Notes: generated from the sequence alone by a model not told the origin. A stretch of 64,000 nt of DNA from [Eubacterium] infirmum (GCA_900450455.1 UGGN01000002.1:186001-250000), one strand, 5' to 3'; shown: positions 17,965-26,865, counted from the first letter of the stretch. A program made the numbers and translations.

Positions 17965-19131
17965 CTAATCTAAGTTAAATTCCACATCGTCCTTAAGCAT
18001 CTTGTAGATGATACGGACAAGCTTGCCGGCGCAATGTCCAAGAGCATTGTAATGGCCACGGCCTTCGGCCCTTTTAGAATCATAGTATTCCTTGAATGTC
18101 TGATTGTACTTCACAATATTGTGAGCAGCGTTCATGAGGGCATAACGAAGGGCGGAAGAACCCCGTTTTGACATTTTGGTTTTCTTCGCAATGAAGTTTC
18201 CGGATTGGTAAACGGATGGGTCAAGACCCGCAAAGGCAAGCAGCTTGCGAGGCTTGGAAAAGCGGTTAATGTCACCGATTTCACCGATAATCATTCCCCC
18301 GTTGATGGGACCGATACCCGGTATGGTCATGATAACAGAGTCGAGAGATGTGACAATGTCTTTCATCTCAGACTCTACCGCATCAAGTTGACTATCCAGT
18401 AGCTCGATCTGGGCGATAGATTGAGTAATCTGAATGGATAGAGATCTGTCGGCAGTGCCGACGGACTTCTGTGCCAGAACTCTTAATTCTAAGGCCGTTT
18501 CCTTCTTGAAGTGTCCGTGGGAATTAGACACAAGAAGGTTCTTAAGATGAGTCAGATGCATGGAAGCAATCCGGGTAGCAGAGGGTGCCTCTTTTAGGAT
18601 AGCGTAGACCGTCTTTTGATGAATACCGGACTTGAAGAAATACTGGAGTTCAGGGAAGACCTGATCCAGGTAAGCAGTGAGCTGTATCTTGGTGCGAGAA
18701 CGCTGCTTAACAAGCTTCATCCGGAATCTCCCTAGATTCTTCAGTTGCATGAGAGCAATATCATACAGAGTAACAAATCTTGGGTGATCCATCAATGCGA
18801 CGGCTTTAGCAATTACCAGAGTATCGACCTTGTCCGTCTTGGTTTTACGGATATTGTTCTTCCGCAAAGTGGCGGTCTGTATCGGATTGATGACACAGAC
18901 GTGCAGACCTTTGGTGACAAGGAAAGAAACCAGGTTGTTGCCATAATGAGCAGTGGATTCAAGACCAATGATGATGTCATCCAATTCAAAGGAATTGAGC
19001 TTGGATAAGAGGGTGTAAAAACCCGCATTGTCATTCAAGAATTCGAACGGCTCGATGAGTACCACACCATCGGAATCGATGGCAGAGGCATAGTGATTAA
19101 GCTTGGCGATATCAATGCCAACATATATCAT
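17965..19131 (-). CDS. IS110-family transposase (DEDD recombinase)
   Basis: The intact 388-residue frame has a strong SD (AAAGGAGG). The N-terminal RuvC-like DEDD domain shows Asp in VGIDIAK, Glu in GLESTAHYG and Asp residues in [13 protein letters not shown]. The C-terminal transposase_20 region contains [20 protein letters not shown] and [11 protein letters not shown], with the [13 protein letters not shown] block that includes the serine region used in catalysis. IS110 enzymes use an RNA encoded in the element's non-coding end to choose the target. The long upstream non-coding region fits the IS110 group more than the IS1111 group. Confidence 0.92.
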   Translation of the reverse strand: MIYVGIDIAKLNHYASAIDSDGVVLIEPFEFLNDNAGFYTLLSKLNSFELDDIIIGLESTAHYGNNLVSFLVTKGLHVCVINPIQTATLRKNNIRKTKTDKVDTLVIAKAVALMDHPRFVTLYDIALMQLKNLGRFRMKLVKQRSRTKIQLTAYLDQVFPELQYFFKSGIHQKTVYAILKEAPSATRIASMHLTHLKNLLVSNSHGHFKKETALELRVLAQKSVGTADRSLSIQITQSIAQIELLDSQLDAVESEMKDIVTSLDSVIMTIPGIGPINGGMIIGEIGDINRFSKPRKLLAFAGLDPSVYQSGNFIAKKTKMSKRGSSALRYALMNAAHNIVKYNQTFKEYYDSKRAEGRGHYNALGHCAGKLVRIIYKMLKDDVEFNLD

Positions 19132-19144
19132 TGAAAGCGCCTCC

Positions 19145-19370
19145 TTTCATAAAGATTTGATACTGTCAGATCCACCTTACAATTATCCTCGTAAACTTGA
19201 TCGATATAAGTACTCGGAAAGCAAAGCCTCCGGCAACATCCAACTAATAAACATTTCAGATAATGTAGCGGCAATACACTCCTATCAAGTAGTCAATGCT
19301 ACAGAAATAGATAAAAAGTCCACAGTATCTAAATGTATTATGACACAGACAGTAAAAATGGAAAGGAGAG
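19145..19370 (-). ncRNA. Candidate bridge-RNA region of the IS110 element
   Basis: This non-coding stretch of about 225 bases lies directly upstream of the transposase start, the place where IS110-group elements encode the bridge RNA that pairs with donor and target DNA. A small hairpin (CGGA..TCCG around 19218-19235) and a TTGACT hexamer on the minus strand can be seen. I could not assign target- or donor-binding loops because the element borders are unknown. Confidence 0.3.
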
Positions 19371-19387
19371 TATGATTTAGCCTATGA

Positions 19388-19393
19388 TATAAT
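19388..19393 (+). promoter_or_regulatory. TATAAT box just upstream of uraA
   Basis: A perfect TATAAT lies only 14 bases before the uraA ATG. Transcription from it would begin about 8 bases from the start codon and leave no room for a Shine-Dalgarno. No good -35 is seen. It may be a chance match or a hybrid promoter formed by the IS110 insertion. Confidence 0.35.
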
Positions 19394-19407
19394 CATACAA
19401 GAAATAT

Positions 19408-20721
19408 ATGTCAAACAAAAATGTTAATGAAAATGGCATTTACGATGCCAGGCAGCTTGGTTTGCCCAAAATGCTTATTTTGGGACTTCAACACACATTT
19501 GCCATGTTCGGAGCGACGATTCTCGTTCCAATTTTGACGGGTCTTAGCGTAAGCACAACGCTTCTGATGGCAGGTCTTGGAACTTTGCTTTTCCACTTCC
19601 TAACAAAGGGAAAGGTTCCTGCCTTTCTAGGTTCATCATTTGCATTCCTAGGCGGATACGGTGCTGTAGCACCCATGGTAAACGGTGCGCCGAATAAGGA
19701 GATGCTTCCATATGCATGCGGAGGTGTTTTCTGTGCGGGGCTTGTATATATAGTTATGTCGGCTTTGATAAAGGGCTTTGGTGTAAAACGTGTAATGAGG
19801 TTCTTCCCACCGGTTGTAACAGGACCTATAATCATTGCTATCGGTTTAATTCTTGCACCTTCAGCTATAGCTAACTGCAAGACAAACTGGGTAGTTGCAT
19901 TAGTCGCCGTTGCAACTATCATTATCTTTAATATCTGGGGTAAGGGAATGCTCAAAATCATACCTATCATTCTCGGAGTGGCAGCATCGTACACGGTAGC
20001 AGCTTGTATGGGAGAAATCGATTTCAGTGCAGCTGCATCAAGATCGTGGATAGGATTACCACCAATTCAGATGATGAAGTTTGACGTATCATCCATACTT
20101 ACAATCATGCCTATAGCTCTTGCTACAATGATGGAGCACATAGGTGATATAACAGCAATCGGTGCTACAACAAAGAGAAACTACATTGCTGACCCGGGTC
20201 TTCACAGAACTCTGCTCGGAGATGGACTTGCAACATGCCTGGCATCAGCATTTGGAGGACCTGCCAACACAACCTACGGTGAAAACACAGGAGTACTTGC
20301 TCTAACAAAAATCTATGATCCCAGAGTAATAAGAATAGCAGCTGTCTTTGCTGTAGGACTCTCATTTATACCTAAGGTAAGCTTCTTGATTGAGAGCATC
20401 CCGGCTTCGACGATCGGTGGAGTTTCATTTATCCTTTATGGAATGATTTCAGCTATCGGCATAAGAAACGTAGTTGAGAACCAGGTTGACTTTACAAAGT
20501 CAAGAAATACAATTATAGCAGCCTTGATACTCGTTTGTGCACTAGGATTTAACTCTGTGGGTGGAGTCAGCTTCTCAATAAAAGGTGTCGGCATAACGCT
20601 TTCAGGTCTGGCTATTGCTGCAATAGTAGGTATACTTGCAAATGCGATACTGCCGGGGAATGACTATGAATTTGGCGAGGACGACGGAACAGAAGAGAAG
20701 TTCCAGACATTTAAAATTTAA
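19408..20721 (+). CDS. uraA: Uracil permease (NCS2 family)
   Basis: The 437-residue, multi-helix membrane protein opens YDARQLGLPKMLILGLQHTF and contains AMFGATILVPILTG, typical of bacterial UraA/PyrP proton-uracil symporters. The segments MMEHIGDITAIGA and GGPANTTYGENTG are the substrate-binding helices of the family. The Tyr-Gly-Glu-Asn form points to uracil over xanthine. No Shine-Dalgarno precedes the ATG; the only SD-like run (AAAGGAG) is 37 bases upstream, before a two-codon ORF. It is probably the former partner of pyrR, now cut off by the IS110 element. Confidence 0.9.
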   Translation: MSNKNVNENGIYDARQLGLPKMLILGLQHTFAMFGATILVPILTGLSVSTTLLMAGLGTLLFHFLTKGKVPAFLGSSFAFLGGYGAVAPMVNGAPNKEMLPYACGGVFCAGLVYIVMSALIKGFGVKRVMRFFPPVVTGPIIIAIGLILAPSAIANCKTNWVVALVAVATIIIFNIWGKGMLKIIPIILGVAASYTVAACMGEIDFSAAASRSWIGLPPIQMMKFDVSSILTIMPIALATMMEHIGDITAIGATTKRNYIADPGLHRTLLGDGLATCLASAFGGPANTTYGENTGVLALTKIYDPRVIRIAAVFAVGLSFIPKVSFLIESIPASTIGGVSFILYGMISAIGIRNVVENQVDFTKSRNTIIAALILVCALGFNSVGGVSFSIKGVGITLSGLAIAAIVGILANAILPGNDYEFGEDDGTEEKFQTFKI

Positions 20722-20766
20722 TACATAAACTTTATATTGATTTAAAAACAATTTCATATTGATATT

Positions 20767-20804
20767 AAACCTCTTTATCGGATAAACGTTAAGGAGGTTT
20801 TTTG
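20767..20804 (+). terminator. Rho-independent terminator of uraA
   Basis: A stem of about 10 bp (20767-20776 with 20791-20800) is followed by T residues to 20803. It opens the 376-base gap before the cysteine-rich protein gene. Confidence 0.8.
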
Positions 20805-20839
20805 TATTTTGAAAAAAATAATTTAATTTTTTCAAAATT

Positions 20840-20857
20840 CCCCGTATTTTTACGGGG
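20840..20857. other. Short perfect stem-loop in the uraA-surface protein gap
   Basis: CCCCGTA and TACGGGG form a 7-bp stem with a TTTT loop. There is no T-run on the plus strand; on the minus strand an AT-rich tract follows. The function is unclear: a second terminator or a protein site. Confidence 0.45.
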
Positions 20858-20874
20858 GTAAAATGTGCAGAATT

Positions 20875-20904
20875 TTGATATTATATAGTTAATATAAGTA
20901 TATT
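20875..20904 (+). promoter_or_regulatory. Promoter of the cysteine-rich surface protein gene
   Basis: TTGATA (20875-20880), an 18-base spacer and TATATT (20899-20904). The -10 lies inside the large palindrome. The predicted leader is long, about 185 bases, with no gene in it. Confidence 0.5.
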
Positions 20905-20920
20905 TATATAAATATACTTA
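20895..20920. promoter_or_regulatory. Perfect 26-bp palindrome over the -10 element
   Basis: Every base from 20895 to 20920 pairs with its mirror position (half-site TAAGTATATTTAT). It covers the predicted -10 and start site of the surface protein gene, the expected position for a dimeric repressor operator. It could alternatively form a 13-bp cruciform or hairpin. The protein that binds it is unknown. Confidence 0.65.
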
Positions 20921-21014
20921 GAGAAAATATAAAAAGACGTTTTTCGGAGGAAGGGAAATCTTACCGAAGATAAGCATTCTCTCGAGAATAAGTAGTTTGA
21001 AGGAGGTTTTTGAA

Positions 21015-21020
21015 ATGTAA
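21015..21020 (+). other. Start-stop mini-ORF with strong Shine-Dalgarno in the leader
   Basis: AGGAGG at 21001-21006 is spaced 8 bases from ATG followed at once by TAA. A further ATG-CTA-TGA overlaps the true start at 21098. Ribosomes bound here would stall or recycle in the leader, so it could tune translation or protect the mRNA. Confidence 0.4.
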
Positions 21021-21097
21021 AAGCACAAGCTTATGAGATTTTGAAGCGATGTATAAAAATAAAGCAATGTATCAATTATTAGGAGAGGTGAAATGCT

Positions 21098-24000
21098 ATG
21101 AAGCAAAAACTGAAAAAAATGTTAACTCTCTTACTTTGTGTTATTTTAATCGAAGGAGTTTTCCCTATATCAGTCTTTGCGGGACATGATGATGGTCAGG
21201 ACTGTCCATACTGTGGACACTACCATTGGGATGATTATATGTGCCCTGACTGCGGTGGATGTTCGAATGAATGCACAAATTCGGATTGTTACGAGAAAAA
21301 TCATTGTCCGGAATGTGGCGCATGCCGTGCGGCGTATGGAGACGATTATTTCTGTCCGGACTGTGGACTTTGCTATGCTTGTGCAACTGATGACAGACCC
21401 GACCACTGTGTTAACTGTGGTCTTGAGGGAACTATATGTCCGGGTTGTAATGTATGTGATGATTGCATTTCTTCATATTTTGGAGAATATCACTGTAAGG
21501 AATGCGGCGCTTGTTTGCTAACCGAAGAACAGTGTTCGGAAAATCATCCGGGAGATCCGGACCCTCATTGCACAGGAGAGAGTTTAATATGTGAAGGATG
21601 CGGAAACTGCATGTATGGAGCAGAAGATAATTACTGTGAATACTGTCATCTTTGTGCCGAATGCTATGCAGATATGCCTCACTGCATCGGGTGCGGTCGC
21701 TGTACCGAAGGTGATGCCGAACTATGCGAAGGCTCTCAGGATATAGTACCGGACTATGCAGTGTGTGTTGATTGTTGTAAAGCTGCCGGTTGGCACTGCA
21801 GTGAATGTGATGAACATGTCAGCAATGGAGAATGGTGCCCTGAAGCCGGAGAAGGTTCACACTGTCTTCAGTGCGTGGATGATAATAAATGCATAGAGTG
21901 TGATAAGTGTTTCATCTGTGATTCCGATGCTGAATGTCCCGACTGTGGTTTATGCAGGGAATGCTGTATAAAGAAGAGTGAAGAGGAAGGCTGTATACAT
22001 GAACTGTGCGTTGAGTCGTCCGATTATGAAGATCATCTTTGTCCTGAATGCAGTAAGTGTTCAGGAGAAGATCCTTGTAATTACTGTGGACGCTGCGAGA
22101 ACTGTGCAGAAACCTACCATTGTAAGCATGGAATTTGCCCTGATGATCCGGACTGGGACGATCATGTATGCAGTGAATGCGGAGACTGTTTTGAAGAAGA
22201 TGAGCTCTGTGAGTTCTGCAAGCGTTGCGAAAACTGTAGGGAACACTGCGAACATGATGTATGCCCGGAATCGGGAGACTGGGACGATCATCACTGTAAA
22301 AAATGCGGTAATTGTCTCGAAGAAGGCGGCGATGCGTGTAAAAACTGCGGAACAGCCGTAGTACCGCCGGGAAGTGATTATACGGGTCCGGAACACGAAC
22401 ATACATATGATAAAAGCGGGCACTGTACGATATGCGGCAAGAAGATTGACGGTCCGTATATAATGCGGCAACCTAAGAATTTCGAGGCTCCAATACCTAA
22501 TATAAGTACATGGGAGTATGATCTTGAGATTGCGGAGTTTACTGTTCGTGCTTCAATATCGAACCACAATGACGGACCGCTCACATATCAATGGTATCGT
22601 GTGGGAAAGAGTAAAGATCGAAAGCTGGAGGATTTCGGTGATTTTATCTCAGGTTCTGATACACCGAATTTAAAAGTGGCAATAGAAGCAGGACCAACTT
22701 CTGTATGTATCTTTCCACAGCAATACTATTGCGTAATTACGGATTCGAAAGGACGTACAGCAACTACAAAGAGGGTAACACTCAGTGCGACTCATCTATA
22801 TATTCCTTTACCGATATATAAGGGTGGATATATTGACATTCCGGATGGCCCATCCGCACTTATATCCGATAAACATGCTATGAAATGCCATGGCTGTGAA
22901 GAGGATATCAAGCCGGGTACGGAAGCACCGCATTCTTTCGGAAAATGGAAGATTGAACGCGAGGCTACAGATGAGCTGGAAGGTTATAAGACAAGGATAT
23001 GCTCGGTCTGCAAGTATAAACAATATCACATTATCGATAAACTTGAACCGGGTCATGTGCACGAATACAACATAATAAATAATGACGATGTCTATCACTG
23101 GACTGAATGCAGCTGTGGAAAAATGCTCGGAAAAACTAATCCTGAGAAGCATACATACGGAGCATGGACTGAAACTAAAGCACCGACTGAAGCTGAATAC
23201 GGAACAGAGACGAGAAGCTGTACCTTCTGTGGACATGAGCAGACACAGAAAATTGATAAATTACCTCACAATCATGAAGTGTACACCAAAGAGGAAATTT
23301 ATAACTTGATGGGTGCAAATGCCGGCACATGGAAGTATTACGACAAAAACGGTACATCGATACCTTATGATCCTGATACTACAGTAAGTGGTGAGTATAT
23401 AGTAGACGGCAAAGCTGTCTTCGGTGTAACGATTGCTGCTCACTGGTTTGCATGCAAGAGTTGTGATAATTATAGGAAGTTCGAACTGCATCAATACAGC
23501 ACATGGAGATATGTTTCGGATGATGCTTCAGGTGATATGATATTTAACAGCGAATGTCTCGTTTGTTCGCATCCTGTTTTCCGCAAGGTTATCAAAGATA
23601 CATATCCGGTTGTAGTAGCAAACGGCAAAGCGTTATATGAAGGAAAGGAAACCTTATCAGGAAAGACGGGGCAAACTCTGACGATAAAAGCGTCTGAACC
23701 TGTAGGCAGCCTTATAGGTAAAAAGTTCGACCACTGGAATGTAATAAAAGGAGGCGTCAGCTTAAACGATAACTACTCGAGTGAGACGACCTTTACAGTT
23801 GTTGACATTCCTAAGACTGCTGACAATCTTTGGAGTGATTATATGGTAGAAATCGAAGCCGTATTTACCGATTGCAATCACGAGGGAACCGGTAGAATAC
23901 ACAGCGGTGCAATTGCCCCTACCTGTACTGCAAAAGGTAAGGAAGACGATACTCTCTGTGAAAAATGCATGGAGGTACTCGAAAAAGGTAAGACTATTCC

Positions 24001-25168
24001 GGCGAAAGGACACGGTGAACCGGTATTCGACAGTTCGAGTGTAAGAGTAGTTTACTGTAACCAAAAGGGTGCAGGCTATACAGGAAATAAGGTGTGTCCT
24101 GATTGCGGTGAAATTTTAGAAAAAGGAACAGCTACAAAGAAAATACATATATGTGTAGAGGATAAATCTCAGCTCGAAATCAGAAATGCCAAACCGGCGA
24201 CATGTTCAAGTCAGGGATATACCGGAGACGAATACTGCAAGGGCTGTAACTCAAGAATGGATAAGGGTGAAAAGATAGATAAGCTCGATCACACATTCGG
24301 TGAGTGGACAATCACAATACACCCTAAGATTGGTCAAAAGGGAAAGAAAATTCGTGTATGCTCAGGATGTGGAGTAAAGGACACCGCTATTATACCGGCA
24401 CTTGGAACAAAATATTCCGTTACGGTAAATGCAGCAGAACATGGTATGGTTGTGGCAAGTAAGCTCAGCGACATAAGCTCGGGTGAGGAGATAACTCTGA
24501 CGGTATCACCAGATAGCGGATATGAGCTTAGTGTACTCAGCGTTAAGGATTCAGATAACAATGAAATTGCTCTTACCGATGATAAGTTCATAATGCCTGA
24601 GTCCGATGTGAAAGTCAGCGCGGAATTCATAAAATCTGAGGAGCCTATACCTGATGTAACATATACGATCATCGGAGGAGGAATCGTTTGGACAAAGGGA
24701 AGTAGCGATGCACCTGTATTAACGGCAAAGAGAAGCAAGGATGACGATAGCTGTTTCAACCATTTCAAATCCGTAGAGATTGATGGAACGCCTTTGACTC
24801 TCGATACAGACTATACGGCAAAGGCGGGAAGTACAATCGTAACGCTTAAACCTTCAGCTCTCGAAAAACTCGATGCAGGTATGCATACCATAACAATGAA
24901 GTTTGACGACGGTGAAGCTAGAGCGTCTTTGACAATCAAGACGGCTCTTGTAAATCATGATCAAGAGCAAGAGCAGAATAAGGACAAAGACCCAAATAAG
25001 GGGAATGAAAAACAAGCAAAGCCTGTTTCGACTGATAATACTCCGAATACAGGCGATAGCAAAGATCTGGTTCTATGGCTTGCATTTATGATTTTGTCGC
25101 TTACTTCAATATGTGGCGTGAGCATTTACAACAACCAAAAGACAAAGAAGACTAAGGAACCAAATTAA
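21098..25168 (+). CDS. Giant cysteine-rich wall-anchored surface protein
   Basis: The protein has 1356 residues. A signal peptide (to about 29, PISVFAG) is followed by residues 36-447 with roughly 80 cysteines by hand count, arranged as at least fifteen CxxCxxC knuckles such as CPDCGGC, CPECGAC and CEFCKRC with many Asp, Glu and His. An Ig-like stretch (about 465-560, LTYQWYRVG) follows. Next come HTYGAWTETKAPT-type Cys-pair modules (about 610-730 and 970-1110), a repeat domain (TVNAAEHGMVVAS, about 1110-1190) and an X2-like domain (about 1190-1300). The tail has TPNTGD, a hydrophobic helix and a Lys-rich end. Metal binding or disulfide-rich structure is inferred; the function is unknown. SD AGGAGAGG decides the start. 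Confidence 0.8.
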   Translation: MKQKLKKMLTLLLCVILIEGVFPISVFAGHDDGQDCPYCGHYHWDDYMCPDCGGCSNECTNSDCYEKNHCPECGACRAAYGDDYFCPDCGLCYACATDDRPDHCVNCGLEGTICPGCNVCDDCISSYFGEYHCKECGACLLTEEQCSENHPGDPDPHCTGESLICEGCGNCMYGAEDNYCEYCHLCAECYADMPHCIGCGRCTEGDAELCEGSQDIVPDYAVCVDCCKAAGWHCSECDEHVSNGEWCPEAGEGSHCLQCVDDNKCIECDKCFICDSDAECPDCGLCRECCIKKSEEEGCIHELCVESSDYEDHLCPECSKCSGEDPCNYCGRCENCAETYHCKHGICPDDPDWDDHVCSECGDCFEEDELCEFCKRCENCREHCEHDVCPESGDWDDHHCKKCGNCLEEGGDACKNCGTAVVPPGSDYTGPEHEHTYDKSGHCTICGKKIDGPYIMRQPKNFEAPIPNISTWEYDLEIAEFTVRASISNHNDGPLTYQWYRVGKSKDRKLEDFGDFISGSDTPNLKVAIEAGPTSVCIFPQQYYCVITDSKGRTATTKRVTLSATHLYIPLPIYKGGYIDIPDGPSALISDKHAMKCHGCEEDIKPGTEAPHSFGKWKIEREATDELEGYKTRICSVCKYKQYHIIDKLEPGHVHEYNIINNDDVYHWTECSCGKMLGKTNPEKHTYGAWTETKAPTEAEYGTETRSCTFCGHEQTQKIDKLPHNHEVYTKEEIYNLMGANAGTWKYYDKNGTSIPYDPDTTVSGEYIVDGKAVFGVTIAAHWFACKSCDNYRKFELHQYSTWRYVSDDASGDMIFNSECLVCSHPVFRKVIKDTYPVVVANGKALYEGKETLSGKTGQTLTIKASEPVGSLIGKKFDHWNVIKGGVSLNDNYSSETTFTVVDIPKTADNLWSDYMVEIEAVFTDCNHEGTGRIHSGAIAPTCTAKGKEDDTLCEKCMEVLEKGKTIPAKGHGEPVFDSSSVRVVYCNQKGAGYTGNKVCPDCGEILEKGTATKKIHICVEDKSQLEIRNAKPATCSSQGYTGDEYCKGCNSRMDKGEKIDKLDHTFGEWTITIHPKIGQKGKKIRVCSGCGVKDTAIIPALGTKYSVTVNAAEHGMVVASKLSDISSGEEITLTVSPDSGYELSVLSVKDSDNNEIALTDDKFIMPESDVKVSAEFIKSEEPIPDVTYTIIGGGIVWTKGSSDAPVLTAKRSKDDDSCFNHFKSVEIDGTPLTLDTDYTAKAGSTIVTLKPSALEKLDAGMHTITMKFDDGEARASLTIKTALVNHDQEQEQNKDKDPNKGNEKQAKPVSTDNTPNTGDSKDLVLWLAFMILSLTSICGVSIYNNQKTKKTKEPN

Positions 25169-25198
25169 AGGTGAAACTGGCCAAACCTCAACTAATCC

Positions 25199-25236
25199 AA
25201 ATAGGAGTCGGAAGTAAAATTCCGGCTCCTATTTGT
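25199..25236. terminator. Bidirectional terminator between converging genes
   Basis: A stem of about 15 bp (25199-25213 with 25220-25234) has one G-U pair and A/T flanks on both sides. It serves the surface protein gene and the minus-strand gene ending at 25265. Confidence 0.8.
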
Positions 25237-25264
25237 TGTGATCATGGTTTTTAAGTCAAGGGTT

Positions 25265-26680
25265 TTAACGTCGTCTTTCGTATTTGCGTTTTGATGCTCT
25301 GTTCTTATAGCTTATGTAGCTACGTATAAACAGGAGGCAAATCAGTATTATTATAAATATAAATATTTTCTTCATGAACGAGATAAAACTGCCATTTGAC
25401 GATGAAACACCGGATTTCGCATTGTCTTCGAGAATCGTAAACTTAGCACTTGGCTCGGTAAAGCCATTGATATATTTTCTGTTTGATATATTGAGTTTAA
25501 GCGTTTTGGTCTTGAAGTCGCATATGAATTTCGGTTTATAATCTTTTGGTACACAGTCGTAGAAGTCTTTTTTTACCCTTATTATCTTACCTTTAACAGA
25601 ATAGGTACCGGCAGATAGAAGCTTGCGGTATTCATACTTGGCAAAGGCATCCTCCAGTATCGAGTTTCCAATAGGGTGTCTCATAGATTCTGCCAGCTCA
25701 TCCTCCCAAACGCTTACGCCGAGGATAATCTCTATCATGCGTGTATTACCTTGCTTAGCTGTAAGGCTGTAGTTATATCCCTTTCTGGCAGAACCGGTTT
25801 TGATGCCGTCTGCTCCGGGAAAGGCATATTTTTCTCCGGCTAGGGAATAGTTGTGGCCCTCGAAATGCTCTTCATAGATAGTTCCCGGTTTTGATACAAG
25901 ATTTGCATTTTTTGTATGCTTCAATAGGTCGGGATAGTTTGTTACGAGATAGGTACAAAGACAGGCGTAATCATGTGCAGTTGTATAGTTATCGGCATAT
26001 GGGTCGCCTGACGGTCCGTCTTTTCCGAGGAGGACATTTAGTACACCGATAGGATTAACATACCTCGTGTTGACCATTCCAAGCTCTTTAGCCTTCTTAT
26101 TCATCATTTTGACAAAGGTGTCGATATCAGGTGCCAAAAGGTCCATTAACATGTAGGTGGCTGCAGCTGAAGAGGGGACTGCTATTAGTTCTATTAGTTC
26201 TCCCACGGTATATGAAGCACCGACCTGCATATTATTATTGCTTAGACTCGAATTTGCTGCAATCCTCGCATGCCTTTCCTTAACGGGCACGGCTGTATTG
26301 ATGGACAGTTTTCCTTTTTTGATAGCATCGTATGTAAGCGCTACAGTCATGAGCTTGGACATGCTTGCCGGAGTCCACTTTCTCGTGCTGTTTTCATCCC
26401 ATAGGATTTGCCCTGTTTTAATCTCAGTGATAATGCTTCCTGCCGGGGAGTATCTTTGGTCTATAGAGTACCCCTTGCTATTAGCTACTGCCAGAGAACT
26501 GCCGGTTGTCGGTCTTCCGTCTATGGTCTTAGTGCTTATTGGTAGCTTTTGTATGCTTTTTGAGTATATAGGTGATAAAGTAATTGTGAATATGAATATA
26601 AATACGGATAGAAGTGTAAGAATGTATCGGATGAAAAGTACTTTCTTTGAAAATACATTGGTAGTCATGCGTCTTGCCAT
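25265..26680 (-). CDS. D-alanyl-D-alanine carboxypeptidase-like protein (PBP5/DacF family)
   Basis: 471 residues. An N-terminal hydrophobic segment (13-40) acts as signal or anchor. The S11 peptidase domain has the catalytic SxxK at S106-K109 (PASMSKLM) and KTG at 294-296 (DGIKTGSARK). The position of the usual SxN/SGN motif reads S170-S171-A172, lacking Asn. A second hydrophobic helix (about 435-455) and a basic tail end the chain, unlike the amphipathic anchor of classic PBP5. Family members trim the terminal D-Ala from peptidoglycan stem peptides at the outer membrane face. The missing Asn leaves activity uncertain. SD GAGGAGG precedes ATG. Confidence 0.85.
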   Translation of the reverse strand: MARRMTTNVFSKKVLFIRYILTLLSVFIFIFTITLSPIYSKSIQKLPISTKTIDGRPTTGSSLAVANSKGYSIDQRYSPAGSIITEIKTGQILWDENSTRKWTPASMSKLMTVALTYDAIKKGKLSINTAVPVKERHARIAANSSLSNNNMQVGASYTVGELIELIAVPSSAAATYMLMDLLAPDIDTFVKMMNKKAKELGMVNTRYVNPIGVLNVLLGKDGPSGDPYADNYTTAHDYACLCTYLVTNYPDLLKHTKNANLVSKPGTIYEEHFEGHNYSLAGEKYAFPGADGIKTGSARKGYNYSLTAKQGNTRMIEIILGVSVWEDELAESMRHPIGNSILEDAFAKYEYRKLLSAGTYSVKGKIIRVKKDFYDCVPKDYKPKFICDFKTKTLKLNISNRKYINGFTEPSAKFTILEDNAKSGVSSSNGSFISFMKKIFIFIIILICLLFIRSYISYKNRASKRKYERRR

Positions 26681-26796
26681 AGAATCCTCCTCTCAATCAA
26701 GACTAATCGTTATATTATACCATAATCCTGTTATTATTTTTGTGAAAATAAGGTGAGCATAAAAAGAACAGAACAGATACTTGTTTGTAAAAATAA

Positions 26797-26810
26797 AGAA
26801 CTGATGTTTA
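26797..26810. promoter_or_regulatory. LexA box in the lexA promoter
   Basis: AGAACTGATGTTTA fits the Gram-positive SOS box pattern GAAC-N4-GTTC with one mismatch. It overlaps the predicted -35 element, so LexA bound here would repress its own gene. Confidence 0.6.
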
Positions 26811-26835
26811 CTTTTTGACTTTAATGTGGTATTAT
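26807..26835 (+). promoter_or_regulatory. Promoter of lexA
   Basis: TTTACT (26807-26812), a 17-base spacer and TATTAT (26830-26835) with an extended TGG directly before the -10. Confidence 0.55.
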
Positions 26836-26865
26836 CAATAAGATAGATAAAAAGGAGAGTTTGAT

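Larger units (their letters stand above)
17893..19375 (-). mobile_element. IS110-family insertion element (ends approximate)
   Basis: The element is defined by its transposase on the minus strand, a terminator just downstream of it and roughly 240 bases of non-coding DNA upstream of it. IS110 elements lack terminal inverted repeats and usually make no clear duplication, so the borders cannot be fixed by eye; the limits given are the gap between the 12-codon ORF and the uraA promoter region. It separates pyrR from uraA. Confidence 0.7.

Noticed and set aside
19103..19375. 90-codon plus-strand ORF antisense to the IS110 transposase start and across the non-coding end
   Set aside because: No SD and no recognisable protein; it is a shadow of the transposase and its upstream region.
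21177..21521. Open frames on both strands inside the cysteine-rich gene
   Set aside because: The regular Cys codon pattern leaves stop codons rare in other frames; none has an SD or sensible protein content.
26771..26786. AACA...TGTT repeat as a LexA box
   Set aside because: The spacing does not fit GAAC-N4-GTTC; the site at 26797 fits better.
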